Assembly: GCA_007449985.2 (NCBI GenBank) | Contig: VIIQ02000027.1 | Span: 193,501-257,500, forward strand | Direction: 5' to 3' | Origin: Desmodesmus armatus | Taxonomy: Eukaryota > Chlorophyta > Chlorophyceae > Sphaeropleales > Scenedesmaceae | Length of the DNA stretch: 64,000 nt | Part shown: positions 36,240 to 47,710 of the stretch, piece by piece | Position numbering within the stretch: position 1 is the stretch's first letter | Layout: every line of letters begins with the position of its first letter | Notes under the pieces: generated by a model | Database searches by the model: none | What the model saw: only the letters and a program-made list of their open reading frames with translations | What the model was told of the DNA's origin: nothing | Position numbers and translations under genes: made by a program

Positions 36240-37095
36240 GGTGTACGCTGTTGATGCACTTGTTGTGGTTGTGAGGATGTCAGGCCTTGCAGCATGTCGC
36301 AATTTGCATGTAGACTCGCGTGTCTGACTAGCACGTCAGCATGTCGGACTGCGACGGTGGAATGCTGTCGGAACGTCACTTCAGGACCACAGAATGCAGC
36401 ACTATGGCGACGCAGCTCTCTTATCGCCAATTGTCATTGTATTCCATCAAAATAAGCAGTTCTCGCTTACATTCACCAAAATGCCAGCGTGATACGCTCA
36501 GCGCGTGTCTTGACAGCAAGTCGATCGCACAATAATCAAGCACCGTGTTGAAACGAACAGCCGCTGGTTCTGTTGAACAATCGGTGCCGTTTTTGCACGC
36601 GTTGAGTGAGTGTGCGGTGAGTTGCATGGCAGCAGTGGTGTGGCAGTCTGAATGCACTAGTTTAACTGCAGTGCAACAGGAGACACAACTTCAACCTGTA
36701 TACAGCTGATGCCCCGAGTAGCGCAATACACTCAATTACACTGTCTACTCTCGTTGCCCCTGCAGGACCTTTACTGTCCCAAGAGAGCGCGAGAACATGG
36801 CCTGGTGTTCATTTGCATTTGGCCATGCGCCGCAGCAAGCACTGCATGCAGGTGGGGTGGATAAGACCATTGATTCCGTAAGGGAGGGAAAGCCATGCGA
36901 TTGGATCAGAAGTGACCATGGAGGGCTGGAGAGGGTGTGGGTTGTTTGGATTGGCTTGACGGGTTGTGCGGTGCTCGTAGCCTGTTGCCCCCCCCCCTTC
37001 CCCACCACACCACTGGTGATGGCATCCCCAAGGGGGCCTGTGGGACACCGTCATCAACCAGACAACTCCACCCGCTATAGTGAGAATGTAAACAG

Positions 37096-37410
37096 ATGCT
37101 CAGAATGCACCCCTGCTTGTTGGATGCTCTGTGTGCCTCACCCTCCCGCGCACAGGTTTTACCTCCAGATGGCAAGCATTGCATTGCTGCTGAGGAGGCA
37201 TACCTCATGCATCCGCCGCCCATAGGCAAGTCCAGGGCAACTGGAGAAGCCAAGTCTAGGGACAATGGCAAGCCCCTGCCCATGCGCCAGCGTGGACGCC
37301 ACGGCACTACTGCGCGCTACTGTGGTGTGTGCAGTGAGCCGTGGCTGTTCACCCCACGTGCTAACCTGCGGCAAGTGCAGCAGCAGCATTGTGTCCTTGC
37401 TGACCACACC

Positions 37411-37442
<32 letters not shown>

Positions 37443-40400
37443 AAAGTGGCCCAGTTTGGGGCCAGCACAGCCCGTGGCAGTGCTACCCCCGTGTGTGCCT
37501 AGCAGTAACGGAGACTTGGCACAGCAGCGCTACTCTAGACTGGCGGCATCTGCTGACAGTCCAAAGCTGTCTGCAGCGAAGGCACTGCTGCATCAGAAGG
37601 AGGATCAGTCTCATTGCAGGCAGCGTCCTCGTGTGCGTCAGCCAGCAGTAGTAGTACCAGCAACAGCCAGCCGGGTGTCAGCGGCGCCCACAAAGCCAGC
37701 AGCAGCAGAAGCACACACCATCGTGTCGTCAAATCGCTTCTCTGTGCTGCTGCATGATGCGCCAGCAGACGAGGAGGCGATGGACACTGCAGACGCCTCC
37801 GCATGTCCGGCACAGCAGTGCAGCACACCCAAGCAGCAGCAACAGCAGCAGGCACCCCGGCAAAAAACACCGGCAGCCGGCAGGTTGCAGCGGTCACGTC
37901 CTGCCCAGAGTAACCCTTCTGCTTGCAGTGGTGACCCCACCACAGCTGTGCATGGGCGATGTTGCCACAGGAAGCCAACCTGCGGCTGTCCCGTGGCGCA
38001 GCAGTCTGCCAGCACTGGGCGCCAACTGGGAATGGTTGTGGCGCTGTTGCTGCTTGTGGCTGGCCTAGGGGTGTTTGCTTCTACTACAGCAGCTTCAGCA
38101 GACATCGCTTTTACAGGCTATTACACCGTGCCAGGTTTTGGTGTTTTGGTGGTTGGCAACAGCAATGCAAGCCACGACTGGTACTGGTGTGTCACAGCTT
38201 GTGTTATATGTTCTGTGGTGTTTGCATGGGTTGCAATAGGCCCGTGCAAACGGCCTCTGGCGTGTGCTCTCTGCATGCGTCAGTGGCGTCGTGCAAGGCA
38301 CCTTGGCCGTGGCCTCATGCGTCGGTTGCAGCAGCTCTGTATGCGTGGTTTTGTGTGCATTGTGTTGATACGCGGTTTATTGGGTGTGGTTGCTGGGCTT
38401 GATTGTTTGGTACAAAATGGACTGCGTTCTGTGCATCTTGCTGTGTTGATGGGCGGCCCTGCAGCTTGTGCAATCGTTCTGCTTATATTTGCATGTTTGA
38501 GGGCTGCCTGTATTCATTTGAAACATAGTCATGTGGTGTTGCTCTATAACTGCATCATACTCTGTTTGACGTGCATGGGTGGTGGCATCCTGTACGGTTG
38601 TTGTGTGCGGGCATTAGAACTTGTCGTAGTTGGATACTGCTTGTGGCAGTGGTCAGACAGACCTGCACTCTTTGCACTGGTCAGCTGCTGGAGGACTTGG
38701 GACACGCCCAACAGCCGTTGTGCTTCCATGCACGGCTCCTGGCCAATGGCTATATGCAGTGGGGCTTCGAGTGAGTGTGTAGGCTCCTATGCTTTGCCTG
38801 CCACAGCTGGATTGCAACCCAGCCTGATTGCCCAAAATTAGATGACACATGAGCACATCAGCATACAGTGTGCGTTGATGCCAGCGCCATGCACTTCTCC
38901 ACTCACAATTTGTGACTGCCGTCTGCTGCCTGTTGCCGCAGGATCTGGTCTGGCCGCAGGACACCCCCACCCGGCTTGTCTACACAAGATGTCGTCGGCG
39001 AACTGACAGAGTTGCTGACGCCTACAAGAAGGAAGCCACGCACCGTGGATACCGAGAGCGAACACCTTTTCTTTGCGGCACTGAAGGCCGTGACAGTTGT
39101 GCCAGGGGCGCAGGCTCCACTGCGGTATAAACTGCCAGAAGCCTTCGAATTCTACGTGCGTGAGGTGTGGCAGGTCGAACACCGCTGTGTGTTGCCGCAT
39201 TGTGTGTCGGGCCGTGTTGCTAATGCATGGTTGACTGCATTGGCACAGTCCATGGCACAAAACCATGGCCAGCATGTGCTCAACCTGCCATTGCGCATCA
39301 AACGCCTGGTCAAGGCTGTGGTCTTGTGTGCATTCTGCACGGCTGGCCTGCCAAGGCCAGGCCGCAAGCAGTTTGGTGTGTTGGCTCGTGGCATGTCGGA
39401 TGGGTTGCTCAAGGGTGATGCACTGTCCGTGTTTGCAGCACATGTTTTTGAGCAGCAGCCTGGCCAGCAGCAAGCTGACGAGCAGCGTGTTGTGCTTGCT
39501 GCTTCTTTGCTTAGTGCTCCTGTGCACCATTGCATCAGCAGGCTGCAGCAGCAACGCCTTGCACAACAGCCTGCTCAGCAGACAGACCAGGATTACCTAC
39601 TGCCTGTGCAGCAAGGCACAAACACCATGAACTATATGCATGCACGCATCATAGAACTTGTGCAGGCTTGCAGTGTCATGCGGGCATCAGTGATGTTGCT
39701 GAAGGACACACTCTTTGCTGTTCAGCCATGCTCCACACAGGAGATGGTTGCAGTTGCAATGCAAGCGTCTCAAACAGCTCACCGCATCTGCGACTGGGCC
39801 GCGCACTTGCATGGCATGGCAGCACATCTTGTACCGAGCACACCAGACAATGTAGCCATTGTGTCACACCTGTTGGCTGTTAGCAGGCAGTCTCTTGGCG
39901 TATACAACCAGCTACAGCGCATTCAGCTCGTGGGTCATGTGACGGGGCCTGTGTCCCATGCTGGTATTTTGCACGCCCGTTCGGCGTCTGCTTTTGCACT
40001 AGAAGGCAGCAACAATGCATGCCTGCATGTCAGCACCGCATGTGCCTACATCAACAGCCTTGCAACAGCAACGACAGTGGCAGATGCGGCAGTGGCAGGA
40101 GAGGCAGTAGCAGCAGCACAGGCTGCTGCACCGCCCCCAAACACAGCCGCCATACCTATCGTATGCGGTCCTGCCACGCTTCCTATCAACACCCCAACAC
40201 GCCGCGACCCAGAAACAACAGCAGCACGCACCTTCACCAGCGCGTTGGTGCGTGATGTAGGGTGTGGGTTGCAGGCCACGCAACATGCCTTGCGCTGTGC
40301 TGTTGACCGCCGCAAGCTGGCGGCGGTTGCAGAGTGTGTGCGGAGTGAGGAACTGGCAGGTCAGCTCCACGCAACCCTGACTTCTACTTCCTCCGGCGAT

Positions 40401-43334
40401 GCTGCAGCTGCCCTGCTGGCCCCCTTGGCCAGGCTTTGCAGCAGCGTGTTGAACCATAGTATGCTGCGGCGTGGGCATGTCGTGCTACAGTATGCGGACC
40501 TACTGACGAAGCGGGACAGGCTGCATGCAGCACTTCAGCAGCGTCCACAGGGCCGTCCGCCACCCCCGAAGCAGGCGCAGACCCGGCAGCAGCAGCGACA
40601 GCAGCGGCAGAGAAGGGGGCAGGGGCAGGCTGGTGTAACTACTGTGGTGCTGCCGCCTTTGGCACGCGCACACCGCCAATCGCGGTGTGCTGCAGACAAG
40701 GCCAGCGCTGCAAGGAAGTACAGCGCGGCACAGACGGCCAGGAATGACTTGCAGCGTGTCCAGGATGCCTTGTTTGCGCGACTGCGCCAGCTGGCTGCCC
40801 CCTCTAACCTGCCCTTGCCAACCTCTTTGCAGCTGCGGCAGTGCTTAACGCAGTTGCGCCGTGCTGTGTGCCTCCTGGACACATGTGAGGCAAAGCTAGT
40901 CGAGGCAGCAGTGACAGCAGAGCGCTTGCGCGGCGAGGCGGCTGCAGTTGTTGCTGGCCAACCACACAGTCAGCAGGGACATCAGCCGAGCGAGGCGGCA
41001 GTGAGGGAGGCATGTGCATCTGCGCGTTTGTGCATGAGGTTGGCTTTGGATCACGCCCGTTTGGTGGTGCCCGTGTTAGGTGCGTGCCCGGATGCGCCAG
41101 TTGTGCCTGGGTTTGGAGTGTGGGCTACCACCCCTGACACGCAACTGAACGAGTGCGGTGACGAGGCCCGTAGTGTGTGGCAGTGGGTTATGGGCATGTG
41201 TCTGCAATTGCTATTGTTACTGGCTGTAGACGCCGATGCCGGGAGTGCAGCTGCAAGTGCTCCATCCCGCGCGCCAGCACCGGGATTGTTGAAAGGCGTG
41301 TTGCAGCAAGTCAACAAGATAGAGGCTCAGTGGCGCTCTTGTCGCACTGCATTGCAACGCCTCCCACATAGCATGACGCCGCATCCTCATTATGGTTTTA
41401 CACATTTGCACTTGACACCCACACTATTGGGTTTCCTCAGAAAACATCTGTCCGGCATGAGTCCCGAGGCACGCAATGATTGGCGGGTGTGGCGGCGGCA
41501 ACAGCGTGGTGTTGACCCACTACCCGTGCCTGGTGTTGACACTGTTGATGTCATCTGCGATGGTGCTGTAGAGGACATCCTCGAGAACAAGGATTTATTT
41601 AGTTTGTTGTTTGACCTTGACCGCTTGAGGGTCTTGTGTGGGGAGGGAAGGCCCAGTGGGAGACGCAGCTTTGCAAACCACCTTAGCACTGACTGTGTGT
41701 CGTTGCATGTGCATGCGACACACAACAAAGACGAGCGTGCCACCAGAAGCGCGGTCAGGTCTCTTGATGGACAGCAAAAGGCTCGCAGGGCCCGGCAGCG
41801 CGTGGCCGAGGCAGCTGCCCTGGACCATGCCCGGCAGGCCGTGGGCAGGGCAATTAAGTTGCCAACACCAGGCACAACCCCTGCGTATGTATTTGGCGGG
41901 GGTGATGATGACTGCAGCACTGTTTGTAGCACTGTGGCCGCTGCATCTAGATCTAGGTCAGACCATGTACGGGTACTGGACGGTGACTGGCGTGTCCTTG
42001 TGGCCCGCAATGCTAGAGACGGCCCTGTAGTCACGCACGTGCCCGCACAGGCCCTGCCCAAGCAGGTCAAGACAAAGCCGGAAGGCTTGGCACAGCATTG
42101 GGTTGACTCCCATGCATCTGACCCAGCAGAGGGTGCTTCGGTGGAAGAGTGGGACTTGGCAAGTGATTACAGTGTGGACAGGACTAGCTACGACTTTTCT
42201 GACTCTGACTCAATTGACAGTAGCTTTTGTGTGGAGTCCAAATGTGACAGTTGTGCGCCTACTGTTGGACAGCCGGCTCTGGTACATGGCAGATGTGTGA
42301 CTGTTGAGGCAGGATGTGGGCTGCGGGTGACTGGAGTTGACCCAGGTGTGACCAGCATCGTGACTGCGGTCACTGCAAACCATGGCGTGCGGGGCGACGG
42401 CACTGATGGAGGGGATGGCTGGGTGTATGCTGTTAATGGGAGGGAATACCGGTCTGCATGTGGGCTAGATAGGCAGCGCCATTGGCTGCATGGGCGTATC
42501 AAGCGTGCTGGTGTGGCACTGCTGCTCAAGCACTTGCAGAGAACCGGCGAGAAGCATGGCCAGCATGACGCCTTTGTTTTGCATGCACGTAAGGCCATTC
42601 ATGGTTTTCCTCAGTTGCATGCTGTGTACGGTTGCAGGTCTGCCCGGCATCACCGGTTTAGAATTGGCATGCTGCAGGACCGGCAAATGCACAGGATGTG
42701 CCAGTGCTTGGCATTGGGGCACACGGGGGTGCAAGGGCGCAAGTGGCAGAAGCCGATGGGTTGCAATGCAGGCCCGTGTGTCCCCCGGCCAAGTGTTGCT
42801 GTTGTTTGCATGGGGGATGCATCAGCAGGTTGGGGCGGGCCAGTGTCTCGGTCCATCAGTGCCCCTGTCATGAAGCTGAGGAACTTTTTTAGGGCACAAT
42901 ATGGGTCGGCAGACGGCGTGACTCGTGGTGGGCGCACAGACATGCATTGGGTGTCTGTGCACGAGTACCGGACCAGCCAGACCTGCTCTCGCTGCTATGA
43001 CGAACGTGGGCTGAAACAGCACCGCAGGGGACGTTTCAAGCTCAAGCAGTGTGTGCATGGCGAGGCTGTGTCGACACCTGACAGGTTGCGGGAACAACTG
43101 CATCATGTTGTGGTTGGAGAGGATAATCACTCGCGGCGTGTACCATTGGTCCTGGACAGGGATATCAACGCTGCCCGTGTGTTGACAGCCAGGGGGGTGG
43201 CACAACTGGTGCCTGCCATGTGTGTACACCAGGGGCAACTACAGCAGCTGGGACGCTGTGTTGACCGTGTGGTGCGCAAGGACTGGTTAAACCGGCAGCG
43301 GCGGCCACGACAAGAAGAGGGGGCAGCAGTGTAA
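37096..43334 (+). CDS. Fanzor RNA-guided nuclease (eukaryotic TnpB homologue), long form
   Basis: The core is one exon, 38942-43334 (1463 codons), preceded in phase by exon 38685-38770 (TCAG acceptor, GA/GTGAGT donor). The 5' part (from about 37096) has a Cys-rich finger (RYCGVC...HC), poly-Gln and disordered sequence; its splice junction is uncertain. The nuclease end shows RuvC-I in TGVDPGVTSIV (Asp codon 42339), a GDASAG motif where TnpB has the RuvC-II Glu (42813), the zinc-ribbon segment VHEYRTSQTCSRC (Glu 42963, Cys 42984 and 42993) and RuvC-III in LDRDINAAR (43155). The Glu 49 residues after GDAS fits the displaced catalytic glutamate known in Fanzors. The second zinc Cys pair is degenerate (QCVH). 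TnpB/Fanzor proteins cut DNA guided by an omega-RNA encoded at the element's 3' end. TGTAA overlaps the stop. Confidence 0.85.
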
Positions 43335-43580
43335 GCAGCGGCTGTGGCAGCAGCAGGGGTGTCGGCGGGGTGGCAGTGCACCATCAGCCAATCCCCGGTG
43401 GTGCCAGGGCTAGATGTGTGGGATCGTTTAGCAGTGCCTATTGGTTTACAATGTCGCTGAACTGCCCCGCGGGGCTTGGAGGTCCCCAGCAGAGGGGAGA
43501 CCCTCTGCTGAGTGGGGGTGGGGTGTTTGGGGGGGGAGGGGGGGGGGGGGAGTGTTTTAGTTTTGGCCTTACCATCGGTG
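43335..43580 (+). ncRNA. Candidate omega-RNA / structured 3' region of the Fanzor gene
   Basis: Within 180 bases of the stop are a 12-base palindrome, GCCCCGCGGGGC (43464-43475), and a perfect 10-bp stem, CAGCAGAGGG/CCCTCTGCTG, with a GAGA tetraloop (43487-43510), followed by a long G-run (to about 43552). Fanzor and TnpB guide RNAs arise from the region spanning the 3' end of the gene to the element's right end, so this is the expected place. No transcript evidence; the tetraloop hairpin could equally be a 3' UTR structure. Confidence 0.3.
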
Positions 43581-43780
43581 TGCCGGGCAAGATTTGCAGC
43601 ATTGTACAATTAGCATTGTCTGCAAGACTTTCAGTTGCATCCCTGCAAAGGGATTGCTTGCTCTGCGAAAGCAGGCAAGTTGCGCGTCAACTGCGCAAAA
43701 ACCGGCCTGTGCATCACTGGCTCGGTGGGCAGCCATTTTTTCTTTATGGGTCGAGTTTCTCCCCAGCTGCCCATGAAGAA

Positions 43781-43812
43781 CACACCAGGATACTTTGAAA
43801 GTTCCTGGTGTG
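43781..43812. repeat. Subterminal hairpin at the right end of the element
   Basis: CACACCAGGA pairs with TCCTGGTGTG and the inner ACTTT with AAAGT around a single G: a 15-bp stem with one bulged T. It ends 15 bases before the inferred border at 43827, the position of 3' hairpins in Helitrons. Confidence 0.8.
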
Positions 43813-43827
43813 ACTATTCAGCTACCG

Positions 43828-46303
43828 GTGTGATCATGCAGGCAACAACTCCAGTGATCATGCAGGCAAGAAAAGCAGTGGACACAGTTAGCACGCAAAG
43901 TCTTACATTATGGTACCACGTCCTGCAGGAGAATGTGGCGTCTGGCCGTGAAGCAGTCACTTTAGGTGAGTTGCTGCTGCACCACCACCTGGCTGTCACC
44001 TGCATACATCGACAAGCTACATCAGCTGGCTGCACAGCAGCAGATTCTCGGACCAGCAGGCTGAGCAGAACGCAACGCCATCATTTGAACAGCCAGGCAG
44101 GGGATATAGGCCTTGGGGCTGCAGGAGCAAGCCAGGCAAGCAGAAACAGCTCCGCAGGAGCAGGTGGCAGCGGCGCTGAGCGGCCTCAGTGCTGGCATGA
44201 ATTTCACTGTGCAGCAGTCACCCCATCATGTCCACACGCAGCCGCTGAATGGTACAGGTGCCTGTCAATTGGGGCGCCTGTGCCAACACTCACGCAGCAG
44301 TAGCCACATGCGGCGGAAGAAGTTGGGCTTGCTCTGTACAGACCAACGTGAAACACCCAGCTTAGATCTAGCAAGACAGCATGGCTCCCTGTCACCTTGT
44401 CAACGTCTTTTTGTCAACAGCGATTCACTCCATGGCACTGCGCCTGCTGCCTATGTTATGTCCGACACGCTGTCTGTTCACTCAACTGGCCCCTTTCTGC
44501 CACAGGCCCCCGCATCCTGTGGCAGCTGCTGCAAAAGGGGCGAGCTGCCGCACCCCAGCTAGCCCGTCACCTGCTGCGCGGTACCTCAAACCGCATGGTC
44601 GGCTACTTTGACAGCAGCAGCCGGCCATACCACCCTGATTAGTCAAGAGGCAGGGAGCCATGGACGTTGCAGCTGTAGCACACATCAGTGCCTATGCGTA
44701 TGAGGTAAGTATGAGGGTTGGGGCCTGCTGCTGGTGGTGTTGTCAGGGGTTGGCTTGCACAGCTGGCATTGTTGTCCACAAGTGTTGTCATCTGTCGACA
44801 ATGCATGACGCTCTTGTTGGAACAGCCTGGCAGCGCTGGGTGCTGGTGTGCGGTTGTGAGTTGACCAAAGGTTGACTATATGACAGTTGATGGCTGGTTT
44901 TGGCGCGCCCGTATTGTTCATGTTGCTGGGCTTCTGCATTCGCGTGTTGCTGCTGCTGGATCACCACACTATGGCGGCATGACCACTCAAATCGGCGCCA
45001 TCATAATTTGTACTGCTGGTGCTGCTGTTTCCAGGTGCGCATGGCAGGCCAAGGTGCCTTAGTGGCGTCTGTAGCCATCTCCCCGCAGCTGTGTGTGTGG
45101 ACAGTGCAGAAGGCCATGACAGTGGACCATAGGACTGTCAGCAGACACTAGGTGAGCCTTGACTGTGTGATTGAGTGAGTGATTTGTAGTGCAGCACATC
45201 ATGCCAAGCCACCCTGTTGAGGGCTGGATTGAGCTGTTGGAATACGCCAGCGCCCGGCTGAACTGAACTGAGTTCCTGAAGCAGACCTTGTGATCAGGAG
45301 AGTCCTACGGCACAAGTACGTGCCCTTGCATCAAAGCGCCCCTTCCCTCTTTGCTGCAACGCTGTGTCTGCGTCAGGTATTCAAGCGCATTCAAACCCTG
45401 GCAGCAGCCCATGCCACGCTGGCAATATCACCAAGCAGCACCAGCATCAGCAAAAATGGCAGCAGCCGCCGAAGCAGTGGTGTAGATGGGAGTGGCACTT
45501 GAGGCGCTGTTGTTGTGGCCTGCGTCTTATGATGACCTACTTCCCAGGCTGTGTGATGTGAGTGGCAAGGTGTTCACTTGGGCCCCTGGGACTGCCACGC
45601 CGCTGCCGCCATATGTGCGCCCTTACTGGTGAGCCGCACGGGGCTGCCTGGAGGTACCAATGTGGCGGTTTCAGTGGGTCTGTGCTGAGTGTGTCTGTTA
45701 GTGGTGACAGCAACAACTTCGAGGGGTTGAACTAAGGGCGTACCGCCAACCTGTAGAACCCAACGCGCTGCTCGATTGTATCTCATGTTCCTGTTAGTCC
45801 ATAATATGCCTCCGTGTGCAGCCTGGCACTGTTTCAGCATCTTATGGCTGACCTACAGCAGCACTACTAGCTGGTAACACAAACCAGGAATGCGCAAAAG
45901 TCCGAAAAACTGCTCCCTAAAGTGTGGTGCTCTCTGCCTTGTGTGCGGTGCCGTCTGTTTATCTTCTTTCAGGTTGTTTGAATGAGCTGCGCAAGGCTGT
46001 CAGCAACAAAGCTGCTGGTAAAGCATGCCATGCACACCTCATGGCCTTGCCCATCAGACAAGCCCCCAGCAGCAGCACTAGCGGCAGCACTGACCGTCAG
46101 TGCTGGCAGCGGTTGCCAAGAAGGCCGACAGTCTGGCAAGCGGCAGTGAAGCAACAACTGCAGATGCAGAAACTGCAGCTGCAGATCCTTGCAGTTGGCA
46201 ATGCAGGCAGCACTGCAGCTGGGCTGTGCCCTCACTCCATGGGATGCTCAAGCCTGCACATTTGAGGGAGCAGCTGAGGCATGTGGTTGGGGGCGTGTGT
46301 TGA
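43828..46303 (+). pseudogene. MED27 copy 1, remaining exons (disabled)
   Basis: Blocks match exons 2-7 of the intact copy: about 43919-43973, 44035-44264, 44419-44703, 45035-45151, 45377-45631 and 45973-46303. Damage is clear: the exon 5 equivalent ends in TAG where the intact copy has CAG before the donor, and has lost part of the strand after ISP; the exon 6 equivalent has one extra base (GATGGGAGTGGC) that shifts the frame; the last exon begins GTTGTTTGAATGAG, giving an in-frame stop when spliced. A duplicated TGATCATGCAGGCAA (43831 and 43855) lies just inside intron 1. Confidence 0.8.
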
Positions 46304-47710
46304 CTGTGAAATTGTTTGCAATATGGTAACTGTCGTTAGGGTTTGGGTGTTGTTCAAGGTGGAGTCTCTGCTGCTGCTGTGTTGACAGCTGGTTGTAAGT
46401 CCATGTCACTTCAGGCGATCACATTGTGCAACTGAAGCATTGTTGCATTGCTTGCTCAAGCCATTGACAAGGCATACCTACATGTGATCAGCATCAACAA
46501 GAACTGGTGTTTGAATTGCTATTGCAGAAAGCGGTTCATGCGGTCACGGCCAGCCTGGCGTAAATGGTGTGTAGTGCCCTGCCCCTGTGGGCAGCTGCCC
46601 TGTGCAGGCATGACCTGCCAGCACGCAAGCACTGTCATGTGGCTTGTGGAACTGCACGTAACAATCAGCAGCCCCTGCAGCCGTTGAAACAGCAAATCAT
46701 ATAAAGATTGTCATCCATACCATTGCGTGTGGACTGTGTCAAGATGATTCTTGGCCGTGCATAGCCAACTTGCCTCATCCAGTGCAGATGCTCTGCAACA
46801 AGCCAATCAACGCTGCTACGCAGGCCTGGCCCATCTGATTCACCTAGTTCATGCTTTGCATAGCATGCCGATGCATGCCAGCATCTGCTATTACAAGTGG
46901 TACAAAGACATAGACAAGGAACCAAACCCTAGTCATGAGCAAGGGCATGGCCTGAGCTGGTCAGGTGTGAACCGGCCTGAATCAGGGCTGCCGCATCTAC
47001 AGCCCACATCGGCACTTGACGCTTGAAACTGCAGATTTGCTTTTGTAAACAAGGCTTGACACGCGTATCCAAGGGCCAACACAGACAGTGACAAGAGTGC
47101 ACACATTTTTGACTACCCAAGAGGACACAGCGGGCTGAACAAACACACCACATGCTGCCAAATGCTCTGCATTGATCCCGAAATGGGCCATGGGGGCGCC
47201 CCACACAACCACCATGCCCCCCCCCCCTCATGGACCCTTCTCTGCCTTTTGGAAGACATGCACCGGTGCAGACAGCAGGAGCAGTGGCTCAATGCAAAAA
47301 GATGCTGCGCAGTGCCAATGAGCCAGTCTTCTGTCAAAGAGGCCAGCTGTGTTTCTCAAGCCCGGCCTCTGAAAGCTGGGCGGATGGTGAACCATGATGA
47401 CACCATCGCATCAGGATTCAACATGTGCGCGCAACCAGAAGATCACAAAAGCAGCCTGAGGCTAGGATTCAGTCAACAAGCTGAGCTCCTGCATGAGCCA
47501 CTGTGGGGCACATTGAGGGCCCTTGTCTCCCATGAGTGCCCCGACACCCCCACCCTGATGAGTACAATGCACCTCAGGCGCGGCGGCCGCGCTGCAGTAA
47601 CCACCACACAAGGGGAACGACACTCGTACAACACGCCCCGATGCAGCCACTCAATGCCGCAGACCCCACATTTTCACTCAAATGGAAAAGAGAAGACTCA
47701 CCGCAGCCAT
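46304..47710. other. Border between tandem units 1 and 2
   Basis: The first part matches the MED27 3' flank of unit 2 (52740-53080); the part from about 47070 matches the A 3' flank of unit 1 (from 32170). The open plus-strand frame 47162-48100 is antisense to the A-copy region and is not accepted. No gene recognised. Confidence 0.55.

Larger units (their letters stand above)
35186..43827. mobile_element. 8.6-kb Fanzor-carrying element inserted in MED27 copy 1 (Helitron-like features)
   Basis: Comparison with copies 2 and 3 shows foreign DNA between exon 1 (ends 35185) and the intron start (43828). It carries an RPA-like OB-fold gene (minus), a long Fanzor gene (plus), 24-base direct repeats near the left end and a 15-bp stem hairpin that ends 15 bases before the right border. 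No terminal inverted repeats are obvious and no clear target duplication is seen (only TCAG near both ends). RPA-like cargo, a 3' subterminal hairpin and lack of inverted ends recall Helitrons, but no Rep/helicase and no CTRR terminus was found. It may be non-autonomous. Borders are accurate to a few bases on the left and about five on the right. The stretch 36240-37095 shows no convincing gene. Confidence 0.7.

Noticed and set aside
37096..38841. A 581-residue cysteine-rich membrane protein
   Set aside because: The hydrophobic half is T/G-rich like introns, and exon 38685-38770 in another frame splices perfectly into the Fanzor exon. Kept only as the uncertain 5' part of Fanzor.
38976..43334. 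Bacterial IS605/TnpB contamination
   Set aside because: The gene has an upstream in-phase spliced exon, a displaced RuvC-II Glu and Ala/Gln-rich algal composition, and is embedded in an algal gene.
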